Assembly (NCBI RefSeq): GCF_014204915.1
Contig: NZ_JACHMH010000001.1
Coordinates: 5,419,501 to 5,483,500, forward strand
Direction of reading: 5' to 3'
Origin: Crossiella cryophila
GTDB lineage: Bacteria > Actinomycetota > Actinomycetes > Mycobacteriales > Pseudonocardiaceae
Length of the DNA: 64,000 nucleotides
Below the pieces are notes generated by a model. That model saw nothing but the letters and a program-made list of their open reading frames with translations, was not told the origin of the DNA and ran no database searches. Positions 15,841 to 24,454 of this stretch are shown here, one piece after another; within the stretch, counting starts at the first letter, position 1, and the number at the start of each line of letters is the position of its first letter. The position numbers and the translations under genes were made by a program.

Positions 15841-16599
15841 TCACTGGCCGCGCTCGGCGGTCAGGGTCAGCCAGCCGGAGATCATCGGCGCCCAGTCGTT
15901 GACCCGCGCGTCCAGGTGCGACATCCGGAAATCGCCGAAGTCGTTGTCGCCGTGGGGGAACCTGGCCTCGCGCCGGTCGGCGGTGAGCCGCACGCACAGC
16001 TCGCCCCGGCTCGCCACGAAGATCAGTTCGACCTGCTCGATCCGGTCCGCGAACCGGGTGGGCGGCCGGAAGGTGAGGGCCTGGTAGCTACCCAGCTCCT
16101 GCGGCAGTCCCCGGACCCGGCCCGCCTCCACCCCGTTGCCGCGCAAGGAGAACCCGAGCTGCCCGAACGCGTCGAGCACCTGCTGCTGGGCGGGCAGCGG
16201 ATTGACCCGCACCCAGTCCAGATCGCCCTTGCCGGGCGTGCCGGGGATCATCAACTCGGTGCGGATCGCCGCGGCCGAGCGCGGCAGCGGCGAGCCGCCG
16301 ACCGCGGTGATCGGCATCTCCCACGGCACCGGCAGCCGGAACGGCAGGATGGCCGGCTCGCCCGCGGCCAGCCGCAGGCCCTCGCGCACCACCAGCCGGG
16401 CGTACTCCGCGCCACCGCCGAGCCCGGTCTCCGACTCCATCTCGGTGACCAGCGACAGCACGACCTGCCCGATCTCACCCGCCGCGGCGCCGCCGTGCAC
16501 GCGCAGCTGCCCGCGTACCTCCTGGCCGGGCATGGCGTGCGGCGAGTCCAGGACCGTGGTCACGGAGGGGCCACCGATGCCGACCTCGCTCAGTGTCAT
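15841..16599 (-). CDS. Spo0M-like (SpoOM) arrestin-fold protein
   Basis: A 252-residue protein with an arrestin-like beta-sandwich pattern typical of the SpoOM family: VTTVLDSPHAMPGQEVRGQL near the start, a central LPFRLPVPWEMPIT strand segment, LDWVRVNPLP, and a C-terminal LRGNG...RIEQVELIF region. In Bacillus, Spo0M affects sporulation; actinomycete homologues are poorly defined. It lies 39 bases upstream of the response regulator on the same strand and may head the same transcript. The start codon at 16599 faces the biosynthetic cluster across a 204-base spacer. Confidence 0.75.
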   Translation of the reverse strand: MTLSEVGIGGPSVTTVLDSPHAMPGQEVRGQLRVHGGAAAGEIGQVVLSLVTEMESETGLGGGAEYARLVVREGLRLAAGEPAILPFRLPVPWEMPITAVGGSPLPRSAAAIRTELMIPGTPGKGDLDWVRVNPLPAQQQVLDAFGQLGFSLRGNGVEAGRVRGLPQELGSYQALTFRPPTRFADRIEQVELIFVASRGELCVRLTADRREARFPHGDNDFGDFRMSHLDARVNDWAPMISGWLTLTAERGQ

Positions 16600-16638
16600 G
16601 CGGATCAGCCTCCCGGGCCGCGCCGGGCCGCCACATCA

Positions 16639-16764
16639 GTCAGGAGTCCGAAAGGGCACTCTGACTGGCTGGATGACCCCCCGCCGGGTGGGGGGACCGC
16701 GGCTGGTCCGGCCGACCGGCGGGGGGCATTCCCTCCGGTCGGGGGGTTGTTCCGGTCTCCTGAC
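16639..16764. promoter_or_regulatory. Divergent spacer with nested inverted repeats ahead of the biosynthetic cluster
   Basis: Between the Spo0M-like gene and the first cluster gene lie an outer inverted repeat GTCAGGAG (16639-16646)/CTCCTGAC (16757-16764) and an inner C6...G6 hairpin (16677-16682/16690-16695). The spacer must hold promoters for both directions. The repeats are possible operators, but no binding protein can be named and no clear -10/-35 pair was found. Confidence 0.35.
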
Positions 16765-16803
16765 CGATAGGGCGGGCGGGCGGCACGCGCGAGGCTGATC
16801 CAC

Positions 16804-18174
16804 ATGGCCGTAGCGGAGGAACGTCGTCAGTACCGGCTGGGCGACGCCCCAGGGCGGTTGCCGTTGCTGGGCAACGCGTTGCGGATTTTCCGGGATCCGC
16901 TGAACTACCTGCCCACGCTGCGCGAGCAGGGCGATGTGGTGCGGGTGCGGCTGGGGCGCGGCACCGCGTACATGGCGGTCACCCACGACATGGTCCAGGA
17001 GGTGCTGCTCAACCCGCGGGTCTTCGACAAGGGCGGGGAGTTCATCGACAAGATGCGGGTCATCCTCGGCGACGGGGTGGGCACCTGCAGTTCGCGGACG
17101 CACAAACGTCAGCGCGGGTTCATCCAGCCCGCCTTCCAGAAGGCCAAGATCGAGGCATACGGCGCGGTGATGGCCCGGCACGTGGCCGAACTGGTCGAGT
17201 CCTGGCGGCCGGGGCAGGAGGTCAACCTGCCTGAAGAGATCAGCAGGCTGACCACCAGGGTGACCGCGCAGCTGATGTTCTCCGACGAGCGGATCGGGGT
17301 GGCCGCGATCACCGAGGTCCAGCGCAGCTTCCCGGTCGTGTGGCGGGGGGTCTACCGCCGGATGATGGTGCCGCTGCCGGTGGTGCACCAGGTCCCGACC
17401 AAGGCCAACCGGGAGTTCCGGCTCGCGTTGCGGCGGCTGGAGGACGTCATCTCCGGGATGCTGGCCGGCTACCGCGCGGGCACCCGGCCGGATGAGGACT
17501 TCCTCTCGATCCTGTTGTCCGCCAGGGACGAACAGGGCGTGGGCCTGAGCGACACCGAGATCCGCGACGAGCTGATGACCGTGCTCGCGGCCGGGGTGGA
17601 GACCCCGGCCTCCGGCCTGACCTGGGCGCTGTACCTGCTGAGTCGTCATCCCGGGATCGAGGCCCGGCTGCACGAGGAGGTCGACTCGGTGCTCAACGGC
17701 CGCACCGCCACCGACGCGGACTTCCCGGCGCTGCCGTTCACCAACCGGGTGGTCAACGAGGCGCTGCGGCTGTACCCGCCGGTCTGGTTCATCACCCGCC
17801 GGGCCACCGTGGACACCACCCTGGGCGGGCACGACATCCCGGCCGGAGCGAGCATCCTGTTCAGCCCGTACGCCCTGCACCGCGATCCGGCGGTGTTCAC
17901 CGACCCGGACGCCTTCCAGCCCGACCGCTGGCTGCCCGAGAACCTGCGCACCCTGCCGAGGAACGCGGTGATCTCCTTCAGCGGCGGCACCCGCAAATGC
18001 CTCGGCGACGTGCTGGCCAACCACGAGATGACCATCGCGCTGGCCGCCATCACCGCCCGCTGGACCCTGCGGCACAAGCCGGGCCACACGCTGCGCCCGG
18101 TGGCCAAGGCGGAGCTGACCACCGGTGACCTGCCGATGATCCTCCAGCCCCGCCGCCCCGGAAACGCGTCGTGA
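16804..18174 (+). CDS. Cytochrome P450, terpene-cluster type
   Basis: A 456-residue P450, longer than typical soluble bacterial class I enzymes and closer in style to the terpene-associated P450s (CYP170/CYP183-like). It opens with LGDAPGRLPLLGNALRI, has the I-helix LAAGVETPAS with acid and Thr present, the ExxR motif in NEALRLYPPVW, and the heme loop FSGGTRKCLGD. It is the first gene of the cluster and overlaps the terpene cyclase start by four bases (GTGA), so P450 and cyclase are translationally coupled. It probably oxidises the cyclised terpene; CYP family naming is from general resemblance only. Confidence 0.88.
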   Translation: MAVAEERRQYRLGDAPGRLPLLGNALRIFRDPLNYLPTLREQGDVVRVRLGRGTAYMAVTHDMVQEVLLNPRVFDKGGEFIDKMRVILGDGVGTCSSRTHKRQRGFIQPAFQKAKIEAYGAVMARHVAELVESWRPGQEVNLPEEISRLTTRVTAQLMFSDERIGVAAITEVQRSFPVVWRGVYRRMMVPLPVVHQVPTKANREFRLALRRLEDVISGMLAGYRAGTRPDEDFLSILLSARDEQGVGLSDTEIRDELMTVLAAGVETPASGLTWALYLLSRHPGIEARLHEEVDSVLNGRTATDADFPALPFTNRVVNEALRLYPPVWFITRRATVDTTLGGHDIPAGASILFSPYALHRDPAVFTDPDAFQPDRWLPENLRTLPRNAVISFSGGTRKCLGDVLANHEMTIALAAITARWTLRHKPGHTLRPVAKAELTTGDLPMILQPRRPGNAS

Positions 18175-19181
18175 CCGATGCGCCCGCGGACCTATCCGGG
18201 CAACTCCGCCTCGACCCGCCAGCCGGGCACCCGCTGCTCGACCTGTCCTCGGCGATCTCCCCGCACCTGGCCGAACTCGAAGCCGGGATCCTGGACTGGG
18301 CCGACCGGTACCCGCTGCTGGACGGCCCAGCGGCGCGGGACAAACTCGCCCGCACCCGGCTCGGCGAACTCATCGCCCGCTGCTACCCGACCATCGCCCC
18401 GGACCGGATCACCGCCGTCACCGGCTGGTTCACCTGGGCGTTCGTCATCGACGACTGCCACGACCAGCCCAGGTGCGACCACGACGAGTCGGCCGCCCGC
18501 ACGATGGACCTCCTGGCCGGTGCGCCGCCCGCGACCGCGACACCGCTGGAAGACCAGCTTTCCGAGGTGTGGCAACGGTTGTCGGCAGGCATGAGCACGT
18601 CATGGCGGCACCGGTTCGCCCTGCACATGGCGCATTTCCTGGTCGCCTTCAAGTACGAGGCGGCCAACCGGCGGCACCGGCAGGTCCCCGAACTCGCCGG
18701 GTACCGCCAGTTGCGCCGGGCCTCCGGCGGCATCACCCCGTCGCTGGACCTGATCGAGGTGACCACCGGCCAGGAGGTTCCCGCGCTGCTGCACGAGTTC
18801 GAGGAGACCCGGCTGATGTTCAACCGGGCGGCCGACGTCGTGGTCTGGGTGAACGACATCGTGTCGCTGCCCAAGGAACTGGCCGCGGGCGAGGTCAGCA
18901 ACGGGGTACTGGTGCTGGCCAGGGAAGGCGACCTGGACCTGCAACGGGCGGTCGAGGCGACCTACGTCCTCATCGGCAGGCAGCTCGCGGAGTTCCGGCA
19001 GGCCGAGGCCGAGGCGGAAACCCTGCTCCGGCACTGGCGCGGCCTGGAACCGGCGGCGGTGGACGCCGTGCGGACCTTCGCCGACGGGCTGCGTTCGTGG
19101 ATGCGCGGGAACCTCGACTGGTCCGCGCACAGCGACCGCTACCAGGTCACCGACGGCATCCGGCTGGCCACCGTCCACTGA
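18171..19181 (+). CDS. Class I terpene cyclase (sesqui- or monoterpene synthase)
   Basis: A 336-residue protein with both metal-binding signatures of bacterial class I terpene synthases: an aspartate-rich motif DDCHD (D94, D95, D98) after a WAFVID segment, and the NSE triad NDIVSLPKE (N228, S232, E236). A conserved GYRQLRR segment (~178) and a DRYQVTDG stretch near the C-terminus fit the pyrophosphate-sensing Arg and the RY pair. It should ionise a linear prenyl diphosphate and cyclise it with Mg2+. Chain length and product cannot be read from sequence. No prenyl diphosphate synthase is in the window, so the substrate must come from elsewhere. The start is a GTG overlapping the P450 stop. Confidence 0.92.
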   Translation: MTDAPADLSGQLRLDPPAGHPLLDLSSAISPHLAELEAGILDWADRYPLLDGPAARDKLARTRLGELIARCYPTIAPDRITAVTGWFTWAFVIDDCHDQPRCDHDESAARTMDLLAGAPPATATPLEDQLSEVWQRLSAGMSTSWRHRFALHMAHFLVAFKYEAANRRHRQVPELAGYRQLRRASGGITPSLDLIEVTTGQEVPALLHEFEETRLMFNRAADVVVWVNDIVSLPKELAAGEVSNGVLVLAREGDLDLQRAVEATYVLIGRQLAEFRQAEAEAETLLRHWRGLEPAAVDAVRTFADGLRSWMRGNLDWSAHSDRYQVTDGIRLATVH

Positions 19182-19200
19182 CGAAAAAGGGTACTGGGCA

Positions 19201-20343
19201 ATGGATTTCGAGCCGGACCAGGAGCAGCGCGCACTCGCCGAGCGCGCCTTCGAGCTGGGTGCCACGCTCAACGACGGCCTGCCGGAGCGGGTGCGCGCGG
19301 GCCGGTTCGACCGCGAACTGTGGCGGCGCTGCGGGGAGTTCGGACTGCTCGGCCTGAGCGTGCCCACCGCGGACGGCGGCCTCGGCCTGGACTCGCTGAG
19401 CACCGCGCTGGTGATCGAGTCCTTCGCCAAGGGCTGCCAGGACCTGGGGTTGCTGTTCTCCGCCTGCGCGCACCTGTTCGCCTGCGTGATGCCGATCGCC
19501 GAACACGGCAGCGCGGAACTGCGTACCCGGCTGTTGCCGAAGCTGGTCTCGGGGGAGTGGATCGGTGCGAACGCGATCACCGAGCCGGAGGCGGGTTCGG
19601 ACGTGCACGCGTTGCGCACCACCGCGATCCGCGACGGTGATCACTACGTGCTCAACGGCGTGAAGAGCTTCGTCACCAACAGCCCGGTCGCCGACCACCT
19701 CCTGGTCTACGCCCGCACCAGCCCCGCCGACGGCCACCTCGGACTCAGCGCGTTCGTGGTGGACCGGCACTCGCCCCGGCTCACCGTCGGGGCCAGGTTC
19801 GCCAAGCCGGGCCTGGCCACCGCGCCGATGGCGCCGGTCTACCTGGACGACTGCCGGGTGCCCGCGGCGAACCGGCTCGGCCCGGAAGGCGCGGGCAGCA
19901 CGATCTTCGCCGGCTCGATGGCCTGGGAACGCAGCTGCCTGTTCGCGGCCTACCTGGGGGCGATGGACCGCCAGCTGGCACAGACGATCAGCCATGTGAC
20001 CACGCGTAAGCAGTTCCGCAAACCCCTGTCCCGGCACCAGGCGGTCGCGCACCGGATCGCCGACATGAAGCTCCGCCTGGAGGGCGCCCGGCTGCTGCTG
20101 TACCGGGCGTGTTCGCGGCGCGACCGCGGTGTGGACAGCACCCTGGAGGTCTCCCTGGCCAAGCTGGCGGTCAGCGAGGCGGCGATCCAGAACGCCCTCG
20201 ACGCCATCCAGTTGCACGGCGCGAGCGGCTTCCTGTCCGAAGGCGGCGTGGTCGACGCCCTCGGCGACGCCCTGCCCAGCACCATCTTCTCCGGCACCTC
20301 CGAGATCCACCGCGACCTCATCGCGAGGGGACTGGGGCTGTGA
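19201..20343 (+). CDS. Acyl-CoA dehydrogenase-like flavoprotein, probable prolyl-S-carrier-protein oxidase
   Basis: A 380-residue acyl-CoA dehydrogenase fold: an N-terminal helical domain (DFEPDQEQRALAERAFELG), a middle FAD-contact region (NAITEPEAGSD), and a C-terminal IQLHGASGF...IFSGTSEIHRDLIARGLG. The Glu found in many family members before GTSE is Ser364 here, while E243 in MAWERSCLFAAYLGAM sits where isovaleryl-CoA dehydrogenase has its base. It is followed directly by an adenylation enzyme and a carrier protein. That trio is the arrangement of CloN3-N4-N5 and PltE-F-L, which oxidise carrier-bound proline to pyrrole-2-carboxyl. The assignment to proline rests on this context. Confidence 0.8.
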   Translation: MDFEPDQEQRALAERAFELGATLNDGLPERVRAGRFDRELWRRCGEFGLLGLSVPTADGGLGLDSLSTALVIESFAKGCQDLGLLFSACAHLFACVMPIAEHGSAELRTRLLPKLVSGEWIGANAITEPEAGSDVHALRTTAIRDGDHYVLNGVKSFVTNSPVADHLLVYARTSPADGHLGLSAFVVDRHSPRLTVGARFAKPGLATAPMAPVYLDDCRVPAANRLGPEGAGSTIFAGSMAWERSCLFAAYLGAMDRQLAQTISHVTTRKQFRKPLSRHQAVAHRIADMKLRLEGARLLLYRACSRRDRGVDSTLEVSLAKLAVSEAAIQNALDAIQLHGASGFLSEGGVVDALGDALPSTIFSGTSEIHRDLIARGLGL

Positions 20344-21818
20344 GACTCGAACAACTCCTGCGCGCACAGGCCCGCCGCACCCCGGACGCCCTCGCGCTCA
20401 ACGCCCCGGACGGCCCGCTGACCTACCGCGAACTCGACGACCTCGCCGACCGATTGGTCGGCGCGCTGGCCGGTCTCGGGGTGCGCGGCGGGGACCGGGT
20501 GTTGCTGTGGCTGGACAAGTCGGCCTTCGCCGTGGCCGCCATGCAGGCCGTGCTGCGGCTGGGCGCGGCCTACGTCCCGGTGGACCCACTCAGCCCGGCC
20601 CGGCGGGTCTCTGCCCTGATCACCGACTGCACACCCACGGCGATGATCACCACCCGGGAGCGACAGGCCGAACTCATCGCCGCGAACCCCGAGCTGACCG
20701 CGATGCCCGTCCTGAGCCCTGGAAAGCTTCCGCCCCGTTCGGGTACCGACCAGTCGGTAGGCACGCCCGCGGAACTGGCCTACGTGCTCTACACCTCCGG
20801 GTCCACGGGCAAGCCCAAGGGCGTCTGCGTCACCCATCGTGCCGCACTCGCCTTCGTCGACTGGGCGGTCGGTTTGCTCGGTGTGCACGGCGGGGACCGC
20901 CTGGCCAACCACGCCCCGTTCCAGTTCGACCTGTCGGTGTTCGACCTGTACGCGGCCTTCCACACGGGCGCCTCGGTACACCTGATCCCGGAGGGCACCC
21001 CGGCCCGCGCCCTGGTGCGCTTCGTCCGGGAACACCGGATCACCGTCTGGTACTCGGTGCCCTCAGCGCTGACCCTGATGATGGAACACGGCCGCCTGCT
21101 GGAGATCGCCGACCTGCCGCTGCGGGCCGTGCTGTTCGCGGGCGAGGTGTTCCCGCTGCCCGGCCTCAAGGCACTACGGGCCCGCTGGCCCGAACTGCCG
21201 CTGTACAACTTCTACGGCCCCACCGAGACCAACGTGTGTACCTACCATCCGGTCGGTTGGCTGTCCGCCGAGCACACCACCCCGATCCCCATCGGCACCG
21301 CCGCCTGCGGCAACCAGGTGTGGGCCCTCCGCCCGGACGGCAGCCTGGCCGGTCCCGGCGAGGTGGGTGAGCTGATGGTGGACGGGCCGACCTTGATGGC
21401 CGGATACCTGGGCGAAACCGTTGGCAGACAAGGGCCCTACGCCACCGGCGACCTGGTCCGCCCGCGTGCCGACGGCGGCTTCGACTACCTCGGCCGCCGC
21501 GACCACCAGGTGAAGGTCCGCGGTCACCGGGTGGAACTGGGCGAGATCGAGGCGGTGCTGACCACGCACCCCGACCTGGTCGAGGCGGTGGTCCTGGTGA
21601 CCGGCAGCGGGCACGCGGCCCGGCTGCGCGCCTGCGTCCGCACCCGCCAGGGCCGCACGCCGTCGGCCATCGAGATCAAGCGGTTCCTCGCCGAACGACT
21701 GCCCCGCCACCTGGTCATCGACACCCTCCGCCAGTTCCAGGAGCTGCCCCGGACCGCCACCGGAAAGGTGGACCGGCAGCGGCTGCTCGCCGACACACAG
21801 GGAGAGACGCACCGTTGA
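20340..21818 (+). CDS. Stand-alone adenylation enzyme, probably L-proline activating (CloN4/PltF type)
   Basis: A 492-residue free-standing NRPS-type A domain: A3 YTSGSTGKPKGV, A5 FYGPTETN, A7 YATGDLV, A8 RDHQVKVRGHRVELGEIE and a final TATGKVDRQ with the A10 Lys. It has no condensation or carrier domain, so it loads a separate carrier, surely the next gene product. The A4 region reads FQFDLSVFDLY, which resembles stand-alone proline activators, but I could not derive a full specificity code with confidence. The start is the GTG at 20340, overlapping the flavoprotein stop by four bases; the longer open frame upstream is the antiphase of that gene. Other amino acids remain possible. Confidence 0.85.
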   Translation: MRLEQLLRAQARRTPDALALNAPDGPLTYRELDDLADRLVGALAGLGVRGGDRVLLWLDKSAFAVAAMQAVLRLGAAYVPVDPLSPARRVSALITDCTPTAMITTRERQAELIAANPELTAMPVLSPGKLPPRSGTDQSVGTPAELAYVLYTSGSTGKPKGVCVTHRAALAFVDWAVGLLGVHGGDRLANHAPFQFDLSVFDLYAAFHTGASVHLIPEGTPARALVRFVREHRITVWYSVPSALTLMMEHGRLLEIADLPLRAVLFAGEVFPLPGLKALRARWPELPLYNFYGPTETNVCTYHPVGWLSAEHTTPIPIGTAACGNQVWALRPDGSLAGPGEVGELMVDGPTLMAGYLGETVGRQGPYATGDLVRPRADGGFDYLGRRDHQVKVRGHRVELGEIEAVLTTHPDLVEAVVLVTGSGHAARLRACVRTRQGRTPSAIEIKRFLAERLPRHLVIDTLRQFQELPRTATGKVDRQRLLADTQGETHR

Positions 21819-22063
21819 ACGAGACCGAGAAGCAGCTGCACACGTTCATCGCCGAGGTGTTGCTGGACGGCGAGGAGATCGAGTTCGACGCCGAAACCCC
21901 GCTGCTGGAGTACCGGCTGATCGACTCGCTCAACGTCGAGCAGCTGATGGTGCACGTGCAGCACACTTACGCGGTCTCCCTGGAACGGCACACCCCATCC
22001 CAGTGGAACACCATCCGCAAGATGGCCGCGCTGATCCAGGCGGCCGGTCCCGGTGCGCACTGA
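21815..22063 (+). CDS. Peptidyl/acyl carrier protein
   Basis: An 82-residue acidic carrier protein. The phosphopantetheine attachment site is S38 in the LIDSLNVEQLM motif, with flanking helices of the usual spacing. It starts at a TTG overlapping the adenylation-gene stop by four bases, so the loading enzyme and carrier are made in a fixed ratio. It most likely holds prolyl and then pyrrolyl-2-carboxyl thioester. A 4'-phosphopantetheinyl transferase is needed from elsewhere in the genome. Confidence 0.88.
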   Translation: MNETEKQLHTFIAEVLLDGEEIEFDAETPLLEYRLIDSLNVEQLMVHVQHTYAVSLERHTPSQWNTIRKMAALIQAAGPGAH

Positions 22064-23243
22064 ACCGGGCCTGCCCCCGGATCGCCCGTTCGACCTGGCC
22101 GATCCGGCCGCCTATGCCACCGGTGACGCGCACGGCAGCTGGCACCGGCTGCGCCAGACCGACCCGGTCCGCCTGGACCGCACCCCGTCCGGCGTGCCCT
22201 ACTGGTCGGCCTTCACCCACCGCGACTGCGCGCGGATCCTGCGCGACACCAACACTTTCAGCTCAACCTCCGGCACCATCCTGGACTCCATCGGCTCCCC
22301 TGACCCGGCGGGCGGACGCACCGTGGTCCTGGCCGACCCACCGCAACACGCCCCACTGCGCGCCCTGACCATGCGCCACCTCGGCCCGGCCGCCGTACGC
22401 GGGCAGGCCGATACGATCCGCGAACGCGTGCACCGCCTGGTGGCCGACCTGACCCCGGGCGTGCACGACGTGATGCCCAAGTTGCGACGGCTGCCGATGC
22501 TCGCCCTGGGCCCACTGCTGGACCTGCCCGAGCAGGACTGGGACGCCCTGGTGCACCACGCGATCGGCTGCATCGCCCCCACCGACCCGGAGTTCGCCAA
22601 CGGCACCCTCAACCACAACCACGCCAAGCTCTTCCACCTGATCCGCACCGCCCTGCACACCGGCAACGCCTTCGCCGCCGACCTCCGCTCACTCCCGCTC
22701 TCCGGCCGACCAGCCACCAGTCGCGATGTGCTGCTGAACCTCTACAGCACCCTCATCGGCGGCAACACCACCACCCCGCACGTGGCAGCCCACCTCCTGC
22801 TGCGCTTGGCCGACCAACCTGAACTGTGGGAAGCGATCCGCGCCGACCCCACCCAAATCCCGGACCTGGTCGAGGAAGGCGTGCGCTGGGCCACCCCAAC
22901 CCAGAGCCTGGTCCGCCGGGTCACCACCGACGTCGAACTCGGCGGCAGGCAACTGCGGGCGGGCGACTGGGTGGCCGCCTGGGTAGCCTCGGCCAACCGA
23001 GACGAGGCGGTTTTCCCCGACCCGTACCGGTTCACCCCCGGCCGCCCCGCCCACGCCCACCTCGGCTTCGGCCGCGGCGCGCACTACTGCGCGGGCGCCC
23101 AGGCCGCCCGGCTCCTGCTCGGCGCGCTGATCGAGGAACTGGTCCAGCGAGGTCTGCGCTTCAGCCTCGCCCAGGAGCCACAGCACCTCAGTTCCACCGT
23201 CATCAACGGGATCACCACCATGCCGATGAGGTTCTGCCGATGA
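22053..23243 (+). CDS. Cytochrome P450 with atypical I-helix
   Basis: A 396-residue soluble P450 starting at the GTG at 22053 (VRTEPG), overlapping the carrier gene by 11 bases. The heme loop is FGRGAHYCAGAQAARL and the ExxR motif is EEGVRW. The I-helix reads LIGGNTTTPHVA: the acid normally preceding the oxygen-activating Thr is replaced by Thr, as in some biosynthetic P450s that do unusual chemistry. The gene lies between the carrier protein and a prenyltransferase, so it may act on a carrier-bound acyl group or on the assembled product. Substrate unknown. Confidence 0.88.
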   Translation: MRTEPGLPPDRPFDLADPAAYATGDAHGSWHRLRQTDPVRLDRTPSGVPYWSAFTHRDCARILRDTNTFSSTSGTILDSIGSPDPAGGRTVVLADPPQHAPLRALTMRHLGPAAVRGQADTIRERVHRLVADLTPGVHDVMPKLRRLPMLALGPLLDLPEQDWDALVHHAIGCIAPTDPEFANGTLNHNHAKLFHLIRTALHTGNAFAADLRSLPLSGRPATSRDVLLNLYSTLIGGNTTTPHVAAHLLLRLADQPELWEAIRADPTQIPDLVEEGVRWATPTQSLVRRVTTDVELGGRQLRAGDWVAAWVASANRDEAVFPDPYRFTPGRPAHAHLGFGRGAHYCAGAQAARLLLGALIEELVQRGLRFSLAQEPQHLSSTVINGITTMPMRFCR

Positions 23244-24454
23244 TGTTCCAGACAGGCGAAGCCATCCCACCGACCATGGCCGGCTACGGCGAACTCGCCG
23301 TCCGGCGGCTCTGCCAGGCATCCGGACTGGCGGAGCTGGAAACCCAGGCCGTCGACGGCTACCGCATCATGACCGAGTCCTGGGGCCAACGCCGGATCGA
23401 GGACGGCCCGCCCTGGTCGATCCTCACCCCGGACAGCACCCCGATCGAGTATTCCGTTCTCCTGCAAGAGGAACCGGTCTCAGTCCGGGTGGCCATCGAG
23501 GCCCTCGCCGACCCACCGAGCCCCGAGGGCTACTGGTCCAACGCGCAACGGATGACCGCCCGCCTGGCCGAGACCTACGGCCTGTACACCGAGCACCTGC
23601 ACCGGATCGAACACCTCTTCGCCCCCCGCCCCGGCCTACGGCAACCCATGGTCGCCCTGCACGTCATGGGCTGGTCCCGAACCGGCGCCCCGGAAGGCAA
23701 GATCTACCTGTGCGTGCCCCGATCCGAGATCGCCGCCTGCGGCCCGATCTACGACGAGGCACTGACCCGGCTCGGGTTTCCCGGCCAGTGGCAACGGATC
23801 GCGCAGGCCCTGCACCCCGATGACGTGGTGCCGTTCTTCTCCCTGGACCTCAGCGACGCGCCCTCGGCCCGCACCAAGGTGTACGTGCAGCACCGCGGAA
23901 GGCTGACCGCACAACGCCTGGAGCGCTTCGACCGCCTCGCCGCCAACCCCCAGGCCGGGGCGGGCCCAGCACTCGCCAGAATCGCCAACCGCGCCGAACA
24001 GCGCTCGGTCTGGGCCCCCGGCGCCTCCCCCCGCACCAAACTCCAGTGGCGCTCCAACAGCCGTCGCTACTGGTCGGCGGACACCTATGTGGCGCTGGTG
24101 CACGGCCGCTCGCAGCCGATCGACACCGTGCTGCACCAGTTCGCCCTGCCCACCCGCTGCCGCAACGACGCCGAGTCCGACCGGATGGTGCACGAGGTCC
24201 TCGATGCCTTCGCCGTCTCCGACCGCAGCCGGGCGGCCTACACCCGCTGCGTGCAGTCCCTGATCGGACCGGACCCGGCCAAGCAGATGTACAACCTCAC
24301 CTACGTCAGCGCCCGCCACGACGACTCCGGCACACCCCGGGTCGCGGTGTACTTCAACCCCCGCATGTTCCACCCGGAGTTCGGCCTGACCAACGGCGAC
24401 CTGGCCCAGACCTGGCGTTTCCAGGGCATGTCCGTCCCCAGGACCGAGTTGTGA
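23240..24454 (+). CDS. Aromatic prenyltransferase, DMATS/ABBA family (first copy)
   Basis: A 404-residue protein with the spaced features of dimethylallyltryptophan synthase-type enzymes: PPWSILTPDSTPIEYSVLL with the P-x-E-x-S element (E70), then a VRVAIEAL strand, GKIYLCV, TKVYVQHRGRL, LQWRSNSRRYW and the terminal VAVYFNPRMF strand. Such enzymes attach a prenyl group to an electron-rich aromatic ring without an Asp-rich motif or Mg2+ dependence. The start is one of two adjacent ATGs at 23240/23243, overlapping the P450 stop. The acceptor is unknown; within this cluster a pyrrole is a reasonable candidate. Confidence 0.75.
   Translation: MMFQTGEAIPPTMAGYGELAVRRLCQASGLAELETQAVDGYRIMTESWGQRRIEDGPPWSILTPDSTPIEYSVLLQEEPVSVRVAIEALADPPSPEGYWSNAQRMTARLAETYGLYTEHLHRIEHLFAPRPGLRQPMVALHVMGWSRTGAPEGKIYLCVPRSEIAACGPIYDEALTRLGFPGQWQRIAQALHPDDVVPFFSLDLSDAPSARTKVYVQHRGRLTAQRLERFDRLAANPQAGAGPALARIANRAEQRSVWAPGASPRTKLQWRSNSRRYWSADTYVALVHGRSQPIDTVLHQFALPTRCRNDAESDRMVHEVLDAFAVSDRSRAAYTRCVQSLIGPDPAKQMYNLTYVSARHDDSGTPRVAVYFNPRMFHPEFGLTNGDLAQTWRFQGMSVPRTEL

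Noticed and set aside
16639-16764. A riboswitch or attenuator in the spacer before the cluster
   Set aside because: The repeats are simple G/C runs and one inverted repeat, with no recognisable aptamer core or terminator/antiterminator choice.
22826-24454. The long frame ahead of the first DMATS-type gene
   Set aside because: The first 138 codons are out-of-phase P450 sequence, rich in Arg/Pro. The prenyltransferase starts at 23240 with a stop/start overlap typical of the cluster.
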